From the NCBI GenBank assembly GCA_947454735.1, contig CANGLK010000002.1:20833-84832 (forward strand): DNA of 64,000 nucleotides. The letters are read 5' to 3'. A program made the translations under genes and the position numbers. This DNA comes from Candidatus Nanopelagicaceae bacterium (lineage in GTDB: Bacteria > Actinomycetota > Actinomycetes > Nanopelagicales > Nanopelagicaceae). Under the pieces are notes generated by a model that did not search any database, was not told the DNA's origin, and saw only the letters and a program-made list of their open reading frames with translations. Shown piece by piece: positions 17,227-26,287 of the stretch (positions within the stretch are counted from its first letter, which is position 1; each line of letters opens with the position of its first letter).

Positions 17227-18228
17227 TTACGCTCTTGGATTTGGGCTTACATTCTTAGTAGCGTCACGCTCTGGAAGGTCCCCAAGAACTTTATCGATCG
17301 CCTTGATCTGATCGCTAGAGAGCTTGATACCAGAGGCCTTTACGTTCTCCTTCACCTGTGAGGGCTTTGTTGCTCCCATGATTGCGCTGGAAACATTGTC
17401 ATTGGCCAATACCCATGCAAGTGATAGCTGGCCAATGGTTACTCCGGCTTCATCTGCAATTGGCTTGAGATTCTGGACAGCAGTTAAGACATCATCACGC
17501 ATCCAGCGAGAGATGAATCCTGCGCCGCTCTTCTTATCTGTTGCACGAGAGCCTGCAGGTACTTTCTTTCCAGGCAGATACTTACCTGTTAGAACACCTT
17601 GCGCCATCGGCGACCAGACAATCTGGCCAATGCCTTCTTTACGTGAAAGAGGAACAACTTCTGCTTCGATAACGCGCCAGAGCGCTGAATATTGAGGTTG
17701 GCTCGAAACAAAACGGTTATATCCACGATCGTCTTGAATTTTAAGAGCCGCCTTGATTTGCTCAGCGTTCCACTCTGAGAATCCGATGTAGGAAACTTTG
17801 CCCTGTCGAATCAAATCATCGAGCGCTGAGAGAGTCTCTTCGAGTGGTGTTTCGAAATCAAAGCGATGTGCCTGATAGAGATCAATATGGTCGGTGTTCA
17901 ATCGCTTCAATGAGGCGTTACAGCTCTCCATAATGTGTTTGCGCGAGAGGCCGCGATCGTTCTTTCCGGTTCCAGTTGGGAAATAGACCTTTGTAAAAAG
18001 TTCATACGATTCACGACGGACACCTTTGAGCGCCTTGCCGAGAATGGATTCTGCCTTTGTGCCTGCATAGACATCGGCAGTATCGAATGTCGTAATACCG
18101 ACATCGAGAGCGGTACGAACGCACTTGGTCGCAGCTTCACTCTCTACCTGAGAACCGTGAGTAACCCAGTTTCCATAAGAGATCTCTGAGACATACATTC
18201 CTGTTGAGCCAAGGCGACGATATTCCAT
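17227..18228 (-). CDS. Aldo/keto reductase
   Basis: The 333-residue NADPH-dependent reductase opens with MEYRRLGSTGMYVSEISYG, carries the catalytic Asp and Tyr in FDTADVYAG, Lys in ELFTKVYF and His in YQAHRFDFETPLEET. This matches the YghZ / potassium-channel beta-subunit type of the superfamily. Physiological substrate unknown; such enzymes reduce methylglyoxal and other aldehydes. It starts at ATG 18228 with TACGAT six bases upstream and is divergent from the cobalamin riboswitch operon. Confidence 0.92.
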   Translation of the reverse strand: MEYRRLGSTGMYVSEISYGNWVTHGSQVESEAATKCVRTALDVGITTFDTADVYAGTKAESILGKALKGVRRESYELFTKVYFPTGTGKNDRGLSRKHIMESCNASLKRLNTDHIDLYQAHRFDFETPLEETLSALDDLIRQGKVSYIGFSEWNAEQIKAALKIQDDRGYNRFVSSQPQYSALWRVIEAEVVPLSRKEGIGQIVWSPMAQGVLTGKYLPGKKVPAGSRATDKKSGAGFISRWMRDDVLTAVQNLKPIADEAGVTIGQLSLAWVLANDNVSSAIMGATKPSQVKENVKASGIKLSSDQIKAIDKVLGDLPERDATKNVSPNPRA

Positions 18229-18234
18229 GTGGCT

Positions 18235-18240
18235 ATCGTA
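18235..18240 (-). promoter_or_regulatory. Leaderless -10 of aldo/keto reductase
   Basis: TACGAT, six bases before ATG 18228. Confidence 0.65.
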
Positions 18241-18249
18241 TGGGGCGCG

Positions 18250-18280
18250 TTGATGGTTGCCAATGCATAGGGCTTATGGT
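18250..18280 (+). promoter_or_regulatory. Promoter of cobalamin riboswitch operon
   Basis: TTGATG at 18250-18255 and TATGGT at 18275-18280, with a long 19-base spacer. Predicted start of transcription near 18287, just before the riboswitch. Confidence 0.4.
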
Positions 18281-18289
18281 TCCCTTCGC

Positions 18290-18436
18290 ACATAACTTAA
18301 TAAGTAAGAGTTAGAGGCTTCAGGGGAAGTTCGGTGCAATTCCGACGCTGACCCGCAACCGTAAGAGTGGCTAGCCACTTAAGTCGGATTACCTGAATCA
18401 TCTATAAGACCAACACCCGCCGAGGTTTGCGGGGCG
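18290..18436 (+). promoter_or_regulatory. Cobalamin (adenosylcobalamin) riboswitch
   Basis: The conserved B12 core is clear: GGGGAAGTTCGGTGCAATTCC at 18333-18352, then ACGCTGACCCGCAACCGTAA and a GCCACTTAAGTCGG arm. A hairpin CCCGC-cgaggttt-GCGGG follows at about 18416-18432 and no T-run is present, so control is probably at translation rather than termination. About 70 bases further lies the AGGAG ribosome site of the secreted-protein gene. It should shut the ECF operon down when cobalamin is abundant. Confidence 0.93.
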
Positions 18437-18505
18437 TAGTCGTAACGGTTGATTCAACCATTGCTTGCTACCCCTGTGAGGCTCTCTCTTTTCTAGGAGC
18501 TCCAG

Positions 18506-19033
18506 ATGAAGAAGACAATCACCGCACTTGTTGCTGCGGTTCTATTTACTCAAACTTTTATCCCACAAGCAGAGGCAGCATCCAAAGGCTGGCGCTATTG
18601 GGGATATTACCAAGCAGCTGCAAAGAGCAGTACATGGAAAGCTGCAATGACGGGTCCCACTGTAGATATCGCAGATGGATCTGTTGAGGGCTGGATCTTT
18701 ACATTTAGCAGCGATGATGTCCCATCAACTCCCCCATTAGTAAAGCCGAACTTTCAGAGCATATGTGGAACGACAAAGGCAGAAGCTGGCCTTAAGCGAG
18801 TTGGACTTGTTATTGATTTCGGTGGATCTGCTTACGCTCCTAAAGGCGAGAAGGTTCAGAAGACAATCATTCGATGTGTACTAACCGCGAAAGATTCACA
18901 AGGAATCGATGTGCTGGCTCAAGAGATTAAAGTCCGCCAAGCTAATTCTGGTTTGATCTGTGGATTTAATAACTACCCAGCTCGCGAATGCGGAGTAGAA
19001 ATCACAACTCCATCTTCACTTAGTAAGAAGTAA
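18506..19033 (+). CDS. Secreted SCO2322-like protein, B12-riboswitch controlled
   Basis: A 175-residue protein with a clear signal peptide (cleavage near AEA-A, residue 24) and no membrane anchor. The mature part has WRYWGYYQ, DGSVEGWIFTFSS, ICGTTKAEAGLKRVGLVIDFG and four cysteines that could form two disulfides. This matches my memory of the SCO2322 family of Streptomyces, encoded next to the same ECF genes. No biochemical role is known. As first gene after a cobalamin riboswitch and before an ECF importer, it may bind corrinoids or complete the transporter outside the cell. Ribosome site AGGAG at 18496-18500. Confidence 0.75.
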   Translation: MKKTITALVAAVLFTQTFIPQAEAASKGWRYWGYYQAAAKSSTWKAAMTGPTVDIADGSVEGWIFTFSSDDVPSTPPLVKPNFQSICGTTKAEAGLKRVGLVIDFGGSAYAPKGEKVQKTIIRCVLTAKDSQGIDVLAQEIKVRQANSGLICGFNNYPARECGVEITTPSSLSKK

Positions 19034-19034
19034 T

Positions 19035-19781
19035 GTGATGTTAAAGCCGTTCCACCCACTTACTTTCTGGGCGCTCTTCACTGCCCTTGCTGTAGGGGTC
19101 ATCGCATCAGGTAACGCGCTCTGCGCTATCGCTGTGATTGGTGGATCGGCTTTCATCGTTTTTCGACGTCGCGAAGAAGGACCATGGCGAGATAGTTTCA
19201 AATGGTCCCTCATTGCCGGAGCGCTCTTGATATCTATCCGAGCAATCACGGGCATCCTTATTGGCGTACCTCGAATAGGTAGAACTCTCTTTACTCTTCC
19301 GCGAATAACTCTCCCGACATGGCTGCCTGGTATTCGAGTCGGAGGCGATGTCACCTGGGAGCGACTCTCTTCATCACTTCATGAAGGACTCATGATTGCA
19401 ACAGTTATCGCCCTCTTTGGTGCAGCAAATTCAGTCACGAGCCCTCACAAACTCTTACGAGTAATGCCTTCTAAGGTCTATCAACTCGCAGTGACACTGA
19501 CGATTGCTACCTCTGTATTTCCGCAACTGATCTCCAGTATTCACCGGATTCGCCAGGCACAATTGTTGCGAAGTGGAAAGAAGCCACGAATTGCAACGAT
19601 TGCCATTCCGCTTCTAGAGGAGAGCCTCGAGCGTGCGGTTCATCTCGCTGAATCGATGGAGGCTCGTGGCTTTGGTCAATCGAAGCGACAGAGCAGATAT
19701 CGGCCTATTCACTACTCGCTCAATGATCTCACTGTGATCACAGGCGGCATCTCCTTAGCGATTGCGATGGTGGTGCTGTGA
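19035..19781 (+). CDS. ecfT: ECF transporter transmembrane protein EcfT
   Basis: About 248 residues (GTG 19035 or ATG 19038) with five to six membrane helices and the coupling-helix motifs of EcfT near the C terminus: HRIRQAQLLRSG and ESMEARGFG, both containing the ARG/Ala-Arg-Gly type signature. It couples the two ATPase domains to the substrate-binding S component. It starts one base after the secreted-protein stop and overlaps the ATPase gene by four bases (GTGA). Confidence 0.9.
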   Translation: MMLKPFHPLTFWALFTALAVGVIASGNALCAIAVIGGSAFIVFRRREEGPWRDSFKWSLIAGALLISIRAITGILIGVPRIGRTLFTLPRITLPTWLPGIRVGGDVTWERLSSSLHEGLMIATVIALFGAANSVTSPHKLLRVMPSKVYQLAVTLTIATSVFPQLISSIHRIRQAQLLRSGKKPRIATIAIPLLEESLERAVHLAESMEARGFGQSKRQSRYRPIHYSLNDLTVITGGISLAIAMVVL

Positions 19782-21382
19782 TTACCTTCTCTCGCGTCTC
19801 ACTTATTTATCCTCACTCCACAACAACGGTGATTGAAGATTTATCCTTCGAAATAGTCGAAGGCGAGATGGTATTGGTGATGGGACATACCGGTTCAGGT
19901 AAGTCATCACTTCTTCGACTTATCAATGGACTTGTCCCCCACCACACCGGTGGAATTCTCGGCGGCGAAATCATCGTCGATGGGAAATCAACTCGCACTA
20001 CAAAACCTGGCGAATTGGCTGGAATCGTTGGAATCGTTGGTCAGAATCCGCTCGATACCTTTGTTGCAGATACCGTTGAGGAAGAGCTCGCCTTTGGAAT
20101 GGAATCTCTTAACTTTCCTCATGACGTGATGAGAAAGAGAGTTGAGGAGGCGTTAGATCAAGTTGGCCTCACATCTCATCGAAATCGCACAATCGCGACT
20201 TTAAGTGGTGGTGAACAGCAAAGACTCGCAATTGCATCTGCTTTGGTGATGCATCCGAAAGTGCTCGTTCTTGATGAGCCAACTAGCGCTCTTGACCCAG
20301 TTGCCTCTGAGGAAATTCTCGCAATCCTTCATCGTCTAGTCCATGATCTCAGTGTCACTGTAGTTCTTGCAGAGCACAGGCTCGAACGCGTAATTGGCTA
20401 TGTTGATCGAATCCTTCTTATCGAAGGTAACGGATCCACTTCAATCGGCTCACCTGCTGAAATATTAAAGAAGACAGATCTTGTTCCACCGATTGTTCGT
20501 TTAACCCGAGCCCTTTCACTTGACGAGGTTGGCACAAGTACGCGAGAAGTTCGACGCCTCACAGAGAATTTAAGGAATGAACTTCCAGAGAGCACTCGCC
20601 CACTTTTCACTCCCGGAGAAACACTTCTCGCACTAGAGAAGGTTTCTCTCACCTATGGCTCAAATATTGCGCTTGACGAAGTCAGTGTTGAGATTAAGAC
20701 CGGCGAGATCACAGCGTTGATGGGTCGCAATGGTGCTGGCAAGAGTTCACTCATCAAATGTGCGGTAGGAATTCTGAAACCTGTGACTGGAAGCGTTACT
20801 ATCCTTGGAGAAGATATTGCCACTCTCTCCCCGCAGAGGCGATCACAGATAATTGGATATATCCCACAAGAGCCAGGTGATCTTCTCTATCTCACAACAG
20901 TGCAGGAAGAGTGCAATCGTGCCGATCGAGATAATTTGGTTCCCTCAGGTACAACTCTGGCGCTTCTCCATTCGACTCTTCCAACAATCGCAGCAACCAA
21001 TCATCCTCGCGACCTCTCAGAGGGTGAACGCCTCGCACTTGTTCTGGCAATTGTTCTCTCGGGGTCACCCAAAATTCTCATTCTCGATGAGCCAACTCGT
21101 GGCCTCGATTATGAAGCGAAAAATCGTTTGATGCGTGAATTGCATTTACGAGCGCGCGAATACGGAATTGCCATTCTGATGGCGACACATGATGTTGAAA
21201 TCGTTGCCGAGGTTGCTGATCGAACTATCTTCCTTGCAGATGGCGAGAAGGTTGCTGACGGTTCAACTCTCGACGTGCTCCTCGCTTCACCTGCATTCGC
21301 GCCTCAAGTTGCAAAGGTGATGTCACCACGTCCTTGGCTGACCGTGGCCGATGTGTTGCGATCACAAGAGAGCTCGAGATGA
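19778..21382 (+). CDS. ECF transporter ATPase, two fused ABC domains (EcfA-EcfA')
   Basis: The 534-residue protein holds two ATP-binding cassettes. Domain 1 (about 1-225) has Walker A GHTGSGKSS, signature LSGGEQQR and Walker B VLVLDEPTSALDP. Domain 2 (about 285-510) has Walker A GRNGAGKSS, a degenerate signature LSEGERLAL and Walker B ILILDEPTRGLD. This fused form is usual for actinobacterial ECF modules. It powers uptake by the S component gene downstream, whose ATG overlaps this TGA. Confidence 0.93.
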   Translation: MITFSRVSLIYPHSTTTVIEDLSFEIVEGEMVLVMGHTGSGKSSLLRLINGLVPHHTGGILGGEIIVDGKSTRTTKPGELAGIVGIVGQNPLDTFVADTVEEELAFGMESLNFPHDVMRKRVEEALDQVGLTSHRNRTIATLSGGEQQRLAIASALVMHPKVLVLDEPTSALDPVASEEILAILHRLVHDLSVTVVLAEHRLERVIGYVDRILLIEGNGSTSIGSPAEILKKTDLVPPIVRLTRALSLDEVGTSTREVRRLTENLRNELPESTRPLFTPGETLLALEKVSLTYGSNIALDEVSVEIKTGEITALMGRNGAGKSSLIKCAVGILKPVTGSVTILGEDIATLSPQRRSQIIGYIPQEPGDLLYLTTVQEECNRADRDNLVPSGTTLALLHSTLPTIAATNHPRDLSEGERLALVLAIVLSGSPKILILDEPTRGLDYEAKNRLMRELHLRAREYGIAILMATHDVEIVAEVADRTIFLADGEKVADGSTLDVLLASPAFAPQVAKVMSPRPWLTVADVLRSQESSR

Positions 21383-22170
21383 GACTCTTACGCCCGACAC
21401 TCATCGGAGCGTTAATCCCCAGCACGCTCCTGGGATTTCTCTGGCCCTTCTTCGTGACTTCATCAAATCTTGCTCACAAGGCGAGTTGGTTCTTTGTTGC
21501 AACCACAACGATCTCAGTTTTATTAATCGTGGCGCTTGTTTCCAATGATGACCTCGGCTCTAAGAGCGTTGCCTTTCTTGGAATTCTTTCAGCGCTTATT
21601 GCTGCGTTACGCCCACTTGGAATTGGAGCAATCGGAATTGAACCGATGTGGTTCGCACTCATTCTCGCCGCTCGCGCAATGGGTCCTACATTTGGGTTTC
21701 TCTTAGGAGCGCTGAGTATGTTGTTGTCAGCTCTTCTCACCGGCGGAATAGGTCCCTGGCTTGGTTACCAAGTCTGTGCAGCGGCTCTTATTGGTTTTGG
21801 TGTGGGAGTAATTCCTTCTGGAATTCGCGGAAGATTAGAGATTCTTCTTCTTGCAATCTATGGAGCCATAGCTGCTGAAATATTTGGAATCGCGATGGAT
21901 CTTCAATTCTGGCCATGGTCACTCGGTAGCGGCACTGAACTCTCTTATCGCGCAGGCGCTCCCTTGCGCGAAAACTTTTCACACTTCTTCTCGTATCACT
22001 ACTTATCAGCTCTCGCGTGGGATCTTCCACGTGCAACCATCACCGTCATTCTCATTGTGATTGCAGGCAAATCAGCGCTCAATGCCCTTCGACGGGCACG
22101 TCACCGCGCAGCTTTTCTGACAGAGATAGAATTTAAAGCGTTAGCGGACGTGCGACTCAACCATCGGTAG
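21379..22170 (+). CDS. ECF transporter S component, probably cobalamin-specific
   Basis: A 263-residue protein with about six membrane helices; FLGILSALIAALRPLG and AMGPTFGFLLGALSMLLSALLTGGIGPWLGYQ are typical of the actinobacterial S components encoded beside EcfT. Specificity for cobalamin is inferred from the riboswitch, not from binding residues. ATG 21379 is chosen because it overlaps the ATPase stop by four bases; a longer frame from 21334 is unlikely. The last 30 bases overlap gcvT on the other strand. Confidence 0.85.
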   Translation: MRLLRPTLIGALIPSTLLGFLWPFFVTSSNLAHKASWFFVATTTISVLLIVALVSNDDLGSKSVAFLGILSALIAALRPLGIGAIGIEPMWFALILAARAMGPTFGFLLGALSMLLSALLTGGIGPWLGYQVCAAALIGFGVGVIPSGIRGRLEILLLAIYGAIAAEIFGIAMDLQFWPWSLGSGTELSYRAGAPLRENFSHFFSYHYLSALAWDLPRATITVILIVIAGKSALNALRRARHRAAFLTEIEFKALADVRLNHR

Positions 22171-23229
22171 AGCTACAACAGTTGCGATTGATTCGCGACC
22201 GCGGACATCGACAACTAGAGAATCTCCAATTGCAAAAGTCGGCTCGACGAGAGCTAGCGCGATTCCCTTCTTCAGAGAAGGTGAGAATGTTCCACTCGTA
22301 ATAACTCCAACAACCTGACCATCAGAATTCTTCACATCCATGCCGGCGCGAGGAATACCGCGATCTGTTGATTGAAGTCCACGCAGAACTCGGTGCGGAC
22401 CGCTCTCCATCTCTTTGCGAAGCGAGTCACTTCCGCGGAAAGACTCTTTCTTCCAGCCAACTGCCCATGTCGATCCAGCTTGAACGGGAGTGATCTCCAA
22501 TGAAAGCTCATGGCCATGAAGCGGGTAACCCATCTCGGTTCGAAGGGTGTCACGTGCGCCGAGTCCGCAGATCACGCCATCGAAAGGCGCCATCGCTGAA
22601 ACAAGTGCATCCCATACTTTGGAGGCATCGCTCCATGACGGAACGAGTTCGTAACCATGCTCGCCGGTATAACCAGTGCGACAGAGAATGACATCGCATC
22701 CTGCAATTGTTACGTGTGAGAAAGCCATGTAATCCATCGTTGGCACAACGCCAAGTGATTCGATAACTGCCGCAGCCTTTGGACCCTGAAGGGCTAGGAC
22801 GGCATGCTTTTCATGAAGATTGATTACTTCAATTCCAGCAGGAGCGGCGGCAGAGATGATTGCGACAACATCTGTTGTATTTGATGCATTCGGAATGAGA
22901 AAAAGATCTGAAGGGCTATTGCGATAAACAATCAAATCGTCAACAACTCCACCGTCGGGGTTGCAGAGCATTGTGTACTGCGCCTGACCATCGACGATGC
23001 GATTGAAATCATTAGTTACCTGGGTGTTGAGAAACTCAAGTGCACCTTCGCCTTTAACGCTCGCCTTACCGAGGTGTGAGACGTCAAATAATCCGACCCG
23101 CTCACGAACCGCGGTGTGTTCAGCGAGGACACCAGCCCCTGGGTATTCAATCGGCATGAGCCAGCCACCGAAATCGGCCATTTTCGCGTTGAGGTCAATA
23201 TGCTTCTGATGCAATGGTGAGTTTTTCAC
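22141..23229 (-). CDS. gcvT: Aminomethyltransferase (glycine cleavage T protein)
   Basis: The 362-residue protein has the GcvT folate-binding features FGGWLMPIEYPG, LFDVSHLGKASVKG, CRTGYTGEHGYEL and GLGARDTLRTEMGYPLHG. It moves the aminomethyl group from lipoyl-H protein to tetrahydrofolate. gcvH and gcvP are not in the window and no glycine riboswitch is visible. Start is GTG 23229 with TAAGTT six bases upstream. In mycobacteria gcvT (Rv2211c) is likewise divergent from an aminopeptidase gene. Confidence 0.94.
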   Translation of the reverse strand: MKNSPLHQKHIDLNAKMADFGGWLMPIEYPGAGVLAEHTAVRERVGLFDVSHLGKASVKGEGALEFLNTQVTNDFNRIVDGQAQYTMLCNPDGGVVDDLIVYRNSPSDLFLIPNASNTTDVVAIISAAAPAGIEVINLHEKHAVLALQGPKAAAVIESLGVVPTMDYMAFSHVTIAGCDVILCRTGYTGEHGYELVPSWSDASKVWDALVSAMAPFDGVICGLGARDTLRTEMGYPLHGHELSLEITPVQAGSTWAVGWKKESFRGSDSLRKEMESGPHRVLRGLQSTDRGIPRAGMDVKNSDGQVVGVITSGTFSPSLKKGIALALVEPTFAIGDSLVVDVRGRESIATVVALPMVESHVR

Positions 23230-23235
23230 ATGAAC

Positions 23236-23241
23236 AACTTA
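23236..23241 (-). promoter_or_regulatory. Leaderless -10 of gcvT
   Basis: TAAGTT, six bases before GTG 23229. Confidence 0.6.
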
Positions 23242-23289
23242 CACTTACCTCATCAAAGAATTCAGTTTTCAAGTACTCAAGGGAGCACC

Positions 23290-24786
23290 ATGTCGACTAT
23301 CAAAATCTCCGACGGAATCGTTAAGGACGATGTCTTGGTTGTGGGAGTCTCGATCAAGTCAGGCAAAGGAGCGCTTCAAATCGAATCTGGCGATCTCGCC
23401 CTCGATACAAAGGCGCTCATAGCAACCCTCAACGACCTTGGTGTTACCGGCAAAAGCGATGAAGTCACTCGCATTCCGGGCTCTTCTACCCGCCTCATCG
23501 TCTTCACCGGCTTAGGCAAAGCTGCTTCTACCTATTCGGATGAAACCCTTCGACGCGCAGCAGGGGCTGCATCTCGCGCTCTCGCCGGAAATACCAGTGC
23601 AACTTTTGCGCTGCCAGCTTCTACGTCATCTGCAGTCAAGGCAGTTGCAGAAGGTGCTGGACTCGGAAGTTACCTCTTTGATCAATTCCGTGGATCAACA
23701 AAGTCAGCCCAGAAGAGCCCATTGAAGTCAATCACTGTCTACTCATCACTCGTTCACGGCGCTGAGGCAAAGTCACTTGCTCGCCATGCAAATGTAATTT
23801 CTAAGTACACCAATCTTGTTCGCGATCTCATCAACACTCCTCCAAGCCACTTAACGCCAGCATCATTCTGTTCCATGATGAGCGATGCGGTGAAGGAAGC
23901 AGGCGGAGCTTCAATCGGACTCAAAGTTTCAACGATGACTGATGCCCAATTGAAGTCAAAGGGTTTTGGCGGCATTGTTGGCGTAGGTCAAGGTTCTGCA
24001 AATCCACCACGTCTCTTCAATATCTCCTACACACCTAAGGGCGTGAAAGCGAAGAAGAAGTATGCCTATGTAGGTAAGGGAATTACATTCGATACCGGCG
24101 GACTCGCTCTCAAGCCCGCTCTAGGCATGGAAGCTATGAAGTCGGATATGTCAGGTGCTGCAGCAGTATGTGCGGCGACGATTGCACTCGCACTCTTGAA
24201 GGTCCCTGTTGCAATTGATGCATGGGCACCACTTGCAGAGAACATGGTGAGCGATCATGCAACACGTCCCTCTGACATCATCACGATTTACGGTGGTAAG
24301 ACAGTTGAAGTAATTAACCCAGATGCAGAAGGTCGCCTCGTTCTCGGTGATGCACTTGTGAAGGCGCAGGAGGCTGGTGATATCGATGCAATCATCGACG
24401 TTGCAACTCTTACGGGACATCAAGTCGTTGCACTTGGAAAGCGAACAAGTGCGGTCATGACAAATAACGAAGAGTTCTCTGCCCACTTTATGGATGTCAT
24501 CAAAAAATCTGGCGAATCTTTCTGGCCAATGCCACTGCCCGCAGATCTTCGTCCATCACTCGACTCCCCTGTCGCAGACCTTGCAAATATGGGCGAGCGA
24601 ATGGGTGGCATGTTGGTAGCTGGACTCTTCCTCAAGGAGTTTGTCTCTGATGAGCTCCCATGGCTCCACCTCGATATTGCAGGACCTGCCTATAACGACT
24701 CAGAGCCCCATGGATATACCCCCGTTGGCGGAACTGGCATCGCCTTGCGCTCACTAGTTGAGATGGCTATCGCCGCCGCTGAATAG
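23290..24786 (+). CDS. pepA: Leucyl aminopeptidase (M17 family)
   Basis: About 498 residues. The C-terminal catalytic half has the metal and active-site motifs KGITFDTGGLALKP, KSDMSGAAAV and NPDAEGRLVLGDAL of M17 di-zinc aminopeptidases, which trim N-terminal residues from peptides. The frame opens at 23230, but that would leave no room for the gcvT promoter; ATG 23290 has AAGGGAG five to eleven bases upstream and is preferred. It is thus one of the few unit-leading genes here with a true ribosome site. Confidence 0.93.
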   Translation: MSTIKISDGIVKDDVLVVGVSIKSGKGALQIESGDLALDTKALIATLNDLGVTGKSDEVTRIPGSSTRLIVFTGLGKAASTYSDETLRRAAGAASRALAGNTSATFALPASTSSAVKAVAEGAGLGSYLFDQFRGSTKSAQKSPLKSITVYSSLVHGAEAKSLARHANVISKYTNLVRDLINTPPSHLTPASFCSMMSDAVKEAGGASIGLKVSTMTDAQLKSKGFGGIVGVGQGSANPPRLFNISYTPKGVKAKKKYAYVGKGITFDTGGLALKPALGMEAMKSDMSGAAAVCAATIALALLKVPVAIDAWAPLAENMVSDHATRPSDIITIYGGKTVEVINPDAEGRLVLGDALVKAQEAGDIDAIIDVATLTGHQVVALGKRTSAVMTNNEEFSAHFMDVIKKSGESFWPMPLPADLRPSLDSPVADLANMGERMGGMLVAGLFLKEFVSDELPWLHLDIAGPAYNDSEPHGYTPVGGTGIALRSLVEMAIAAAE

Positions 24787-24886
24787 TGAGCCATGAGACT
24801 CCTCCCGAGTTAGTCATCCACGCCTAAGGCTGGCAAGATATGGGCGTAGAAAGTCTTTTTCGCCTACGGGTTTAAGGAGTTGCTCA

Positions 24887-26254
24887 ATGTCGAATTTTGA
24901 TCTTGTCATTCTTGGTGGCGGCAGCGGTGGTTACGCAGCAGCCCTGCGAGGTGCACAGCTAGGTCTCTCAGTTGCACTCATCGAACAGGACAAGGTCGGC
25001 GGCACATGCCTCCACCGTGGATGTATCCCAACAAAGGCGCTCCTCCATGCAGGCGAAGTAGCCGATAGCGCACGTGAGTCTCATATCTTCGGCGTCAACG
25101 CTCAGCTCAACTCAATCGATATGAATGGCGTCAACTCATATAAGGATGGCGTCATCGCCGGCCTCTACAAGGGCCTCCAAGGTTTGATCAAATCTCGCAA
25201 CGTGACATATATCGAGGGCAAGGGACGCCTCGTTAATAACAACACTATTGAAGTCAACGGTCAGCAGTACACAGGTAAGAACATCGTTCTCGCGACCGGC
25301 TCATATGCAAAGACAATTCCTGGCCTCGATATCGATGGTCAACGTGTGATCACATCTGATCACGGCACGAAGCTCGATTACATTCCTAAGAGCGCAATCG
25401 TTCTTGGCGGTGGCGTTATCGGTTGCGAATTTGCATCTGTCTGGAAGTCATTCGGTTCTGAGGTAACAATCATTGAGGGCCTCAACCACCTCGTACCGCT
25501 TGAAGATGCATCATCTTCAAAGTTACTCGAGCGCGCATATCGCAAGCGTGGCATCAACTTTGAGCTCGGTATCAAGTTCAAGTCTCACCGCGTCAATCCT
25601 GATTCAGTCACTGTGACACTTGAAGATGGTCGTGAATTTACAGCTGATGTACTTCTCGTTTCAATCGGTCGCGGCCCAGTAACAGATGGCATCGGTTACC
25701 AAGAGGCTGGCATTGCAATGGATCGCGGTTATGTCCTCGTCGATGATCACTGCCGTACAAATGTTCCAGGAATCTTCGCTGTCGGCGACATCATCCCAAC
25801 TCTTCAGCTCGCACACGTTGGATTCCAGGAAGGAATCCTCGTTGCAGAGACAATTGCCGGACTCAATCCACGCCCAATCAACTACGACGGCGTTCCACGC
25901 GTTACCTACTCGGAGCCTGAAGTTGCCTCTGTCGGCCTCTCAACGAAGGTTGCAAAAGAGCGCGGATACGATGTTGTTGAAGTTGATTACAACCTCGCAG
26001 GAAATGGCAAGGCACAGATTCTCAAGACAGCAGGCTCAATCAAACTGGTTGCGCAGAAGAATGGACCAGTACTTGGAATCCATATGGTCGGTGCACGTGT
26101 TGGTGAACTTCTTGCTGAAGCACAATTGATCTTCAACTGGGAGGCAACTGCAGATGATGTTGCTCCTCTCATCCATGCTCACCCAACAATGTCCGAGGCG
26201 ATGGGCGAGGCTCACATGGCCCTTGCTGGCAAGCCACTTCACGCCCACGGTTAA
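24887..26254 (+). CDS. lpdA: Dihydrolipoamide dehydrogenase (E3)
   Basis: The 455-residue flavoprotein has the FAD-binding GGGSGGYAAALRGAQLG, the redox disulfide GGTCLHRGCIPTKALLH (Cys near 40 and 45), the NAD domain VLGGGVIGCEFASVW, FAVGDI and the C-terminal catalytic His-Glu in HAHPTMSEAMGE. It reoxidises lipoyl groups of 2-oxoacid dehydrogenases and the glycine cleavage system. Ribosome site AAGGAG about nine bases before ATG. The 100-base gap before it shows no clear RNA element; sucB follows after 33 bases. Confidence 0.95.
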   Translation: MSNFDLVILGGGSGGYAAALRGAQLGLSVALIEQDKVGGTCLHRGCIPTKALLHAGEVADSARESHIFGVNAQLNSIDMNGVNSYKDGVIAGLYKGLQGLIKSRNVTYIEGKGRLVNNNTIEVNGQQYTGKNIVLATGSYAKTIPGLDIDGQRVITSDHGTKLDYIPKSAIVLGGGVIGCEFASVWKSFGSEVTIIEGLNHLVPLEDASSSKLLERAYRKRGINFELGIKFKSHRVNPDSVTVTLEDGREFTADVLLVSIGRGPVTDGIGYQEAGIAMDRGYVLVDDHCRTNVPGIFAVGDIIPTLQLAHVGFQEGILVAETIAGLNPRPINYDGVPRVTYSEPEVASVGLSTKVAKERGYDVVEVDYNLAGNGKAQILKTAGSIKLVAQKNGPVLGIHMVGARVGELLAEAQLIFNWEATADDVAPLIHAHPTMSEAMGEAHMALAGKPLHAHG

Positions 26255-26287
26255 GAATTAAGTTAAAGGTATAGAGGAGAAAATCAG

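Noticed and set aside
22141-23290. Glycine riboswitch near gcvT
   Set aside because: gcvT appears leaderless, leaving no room for an aptamer.
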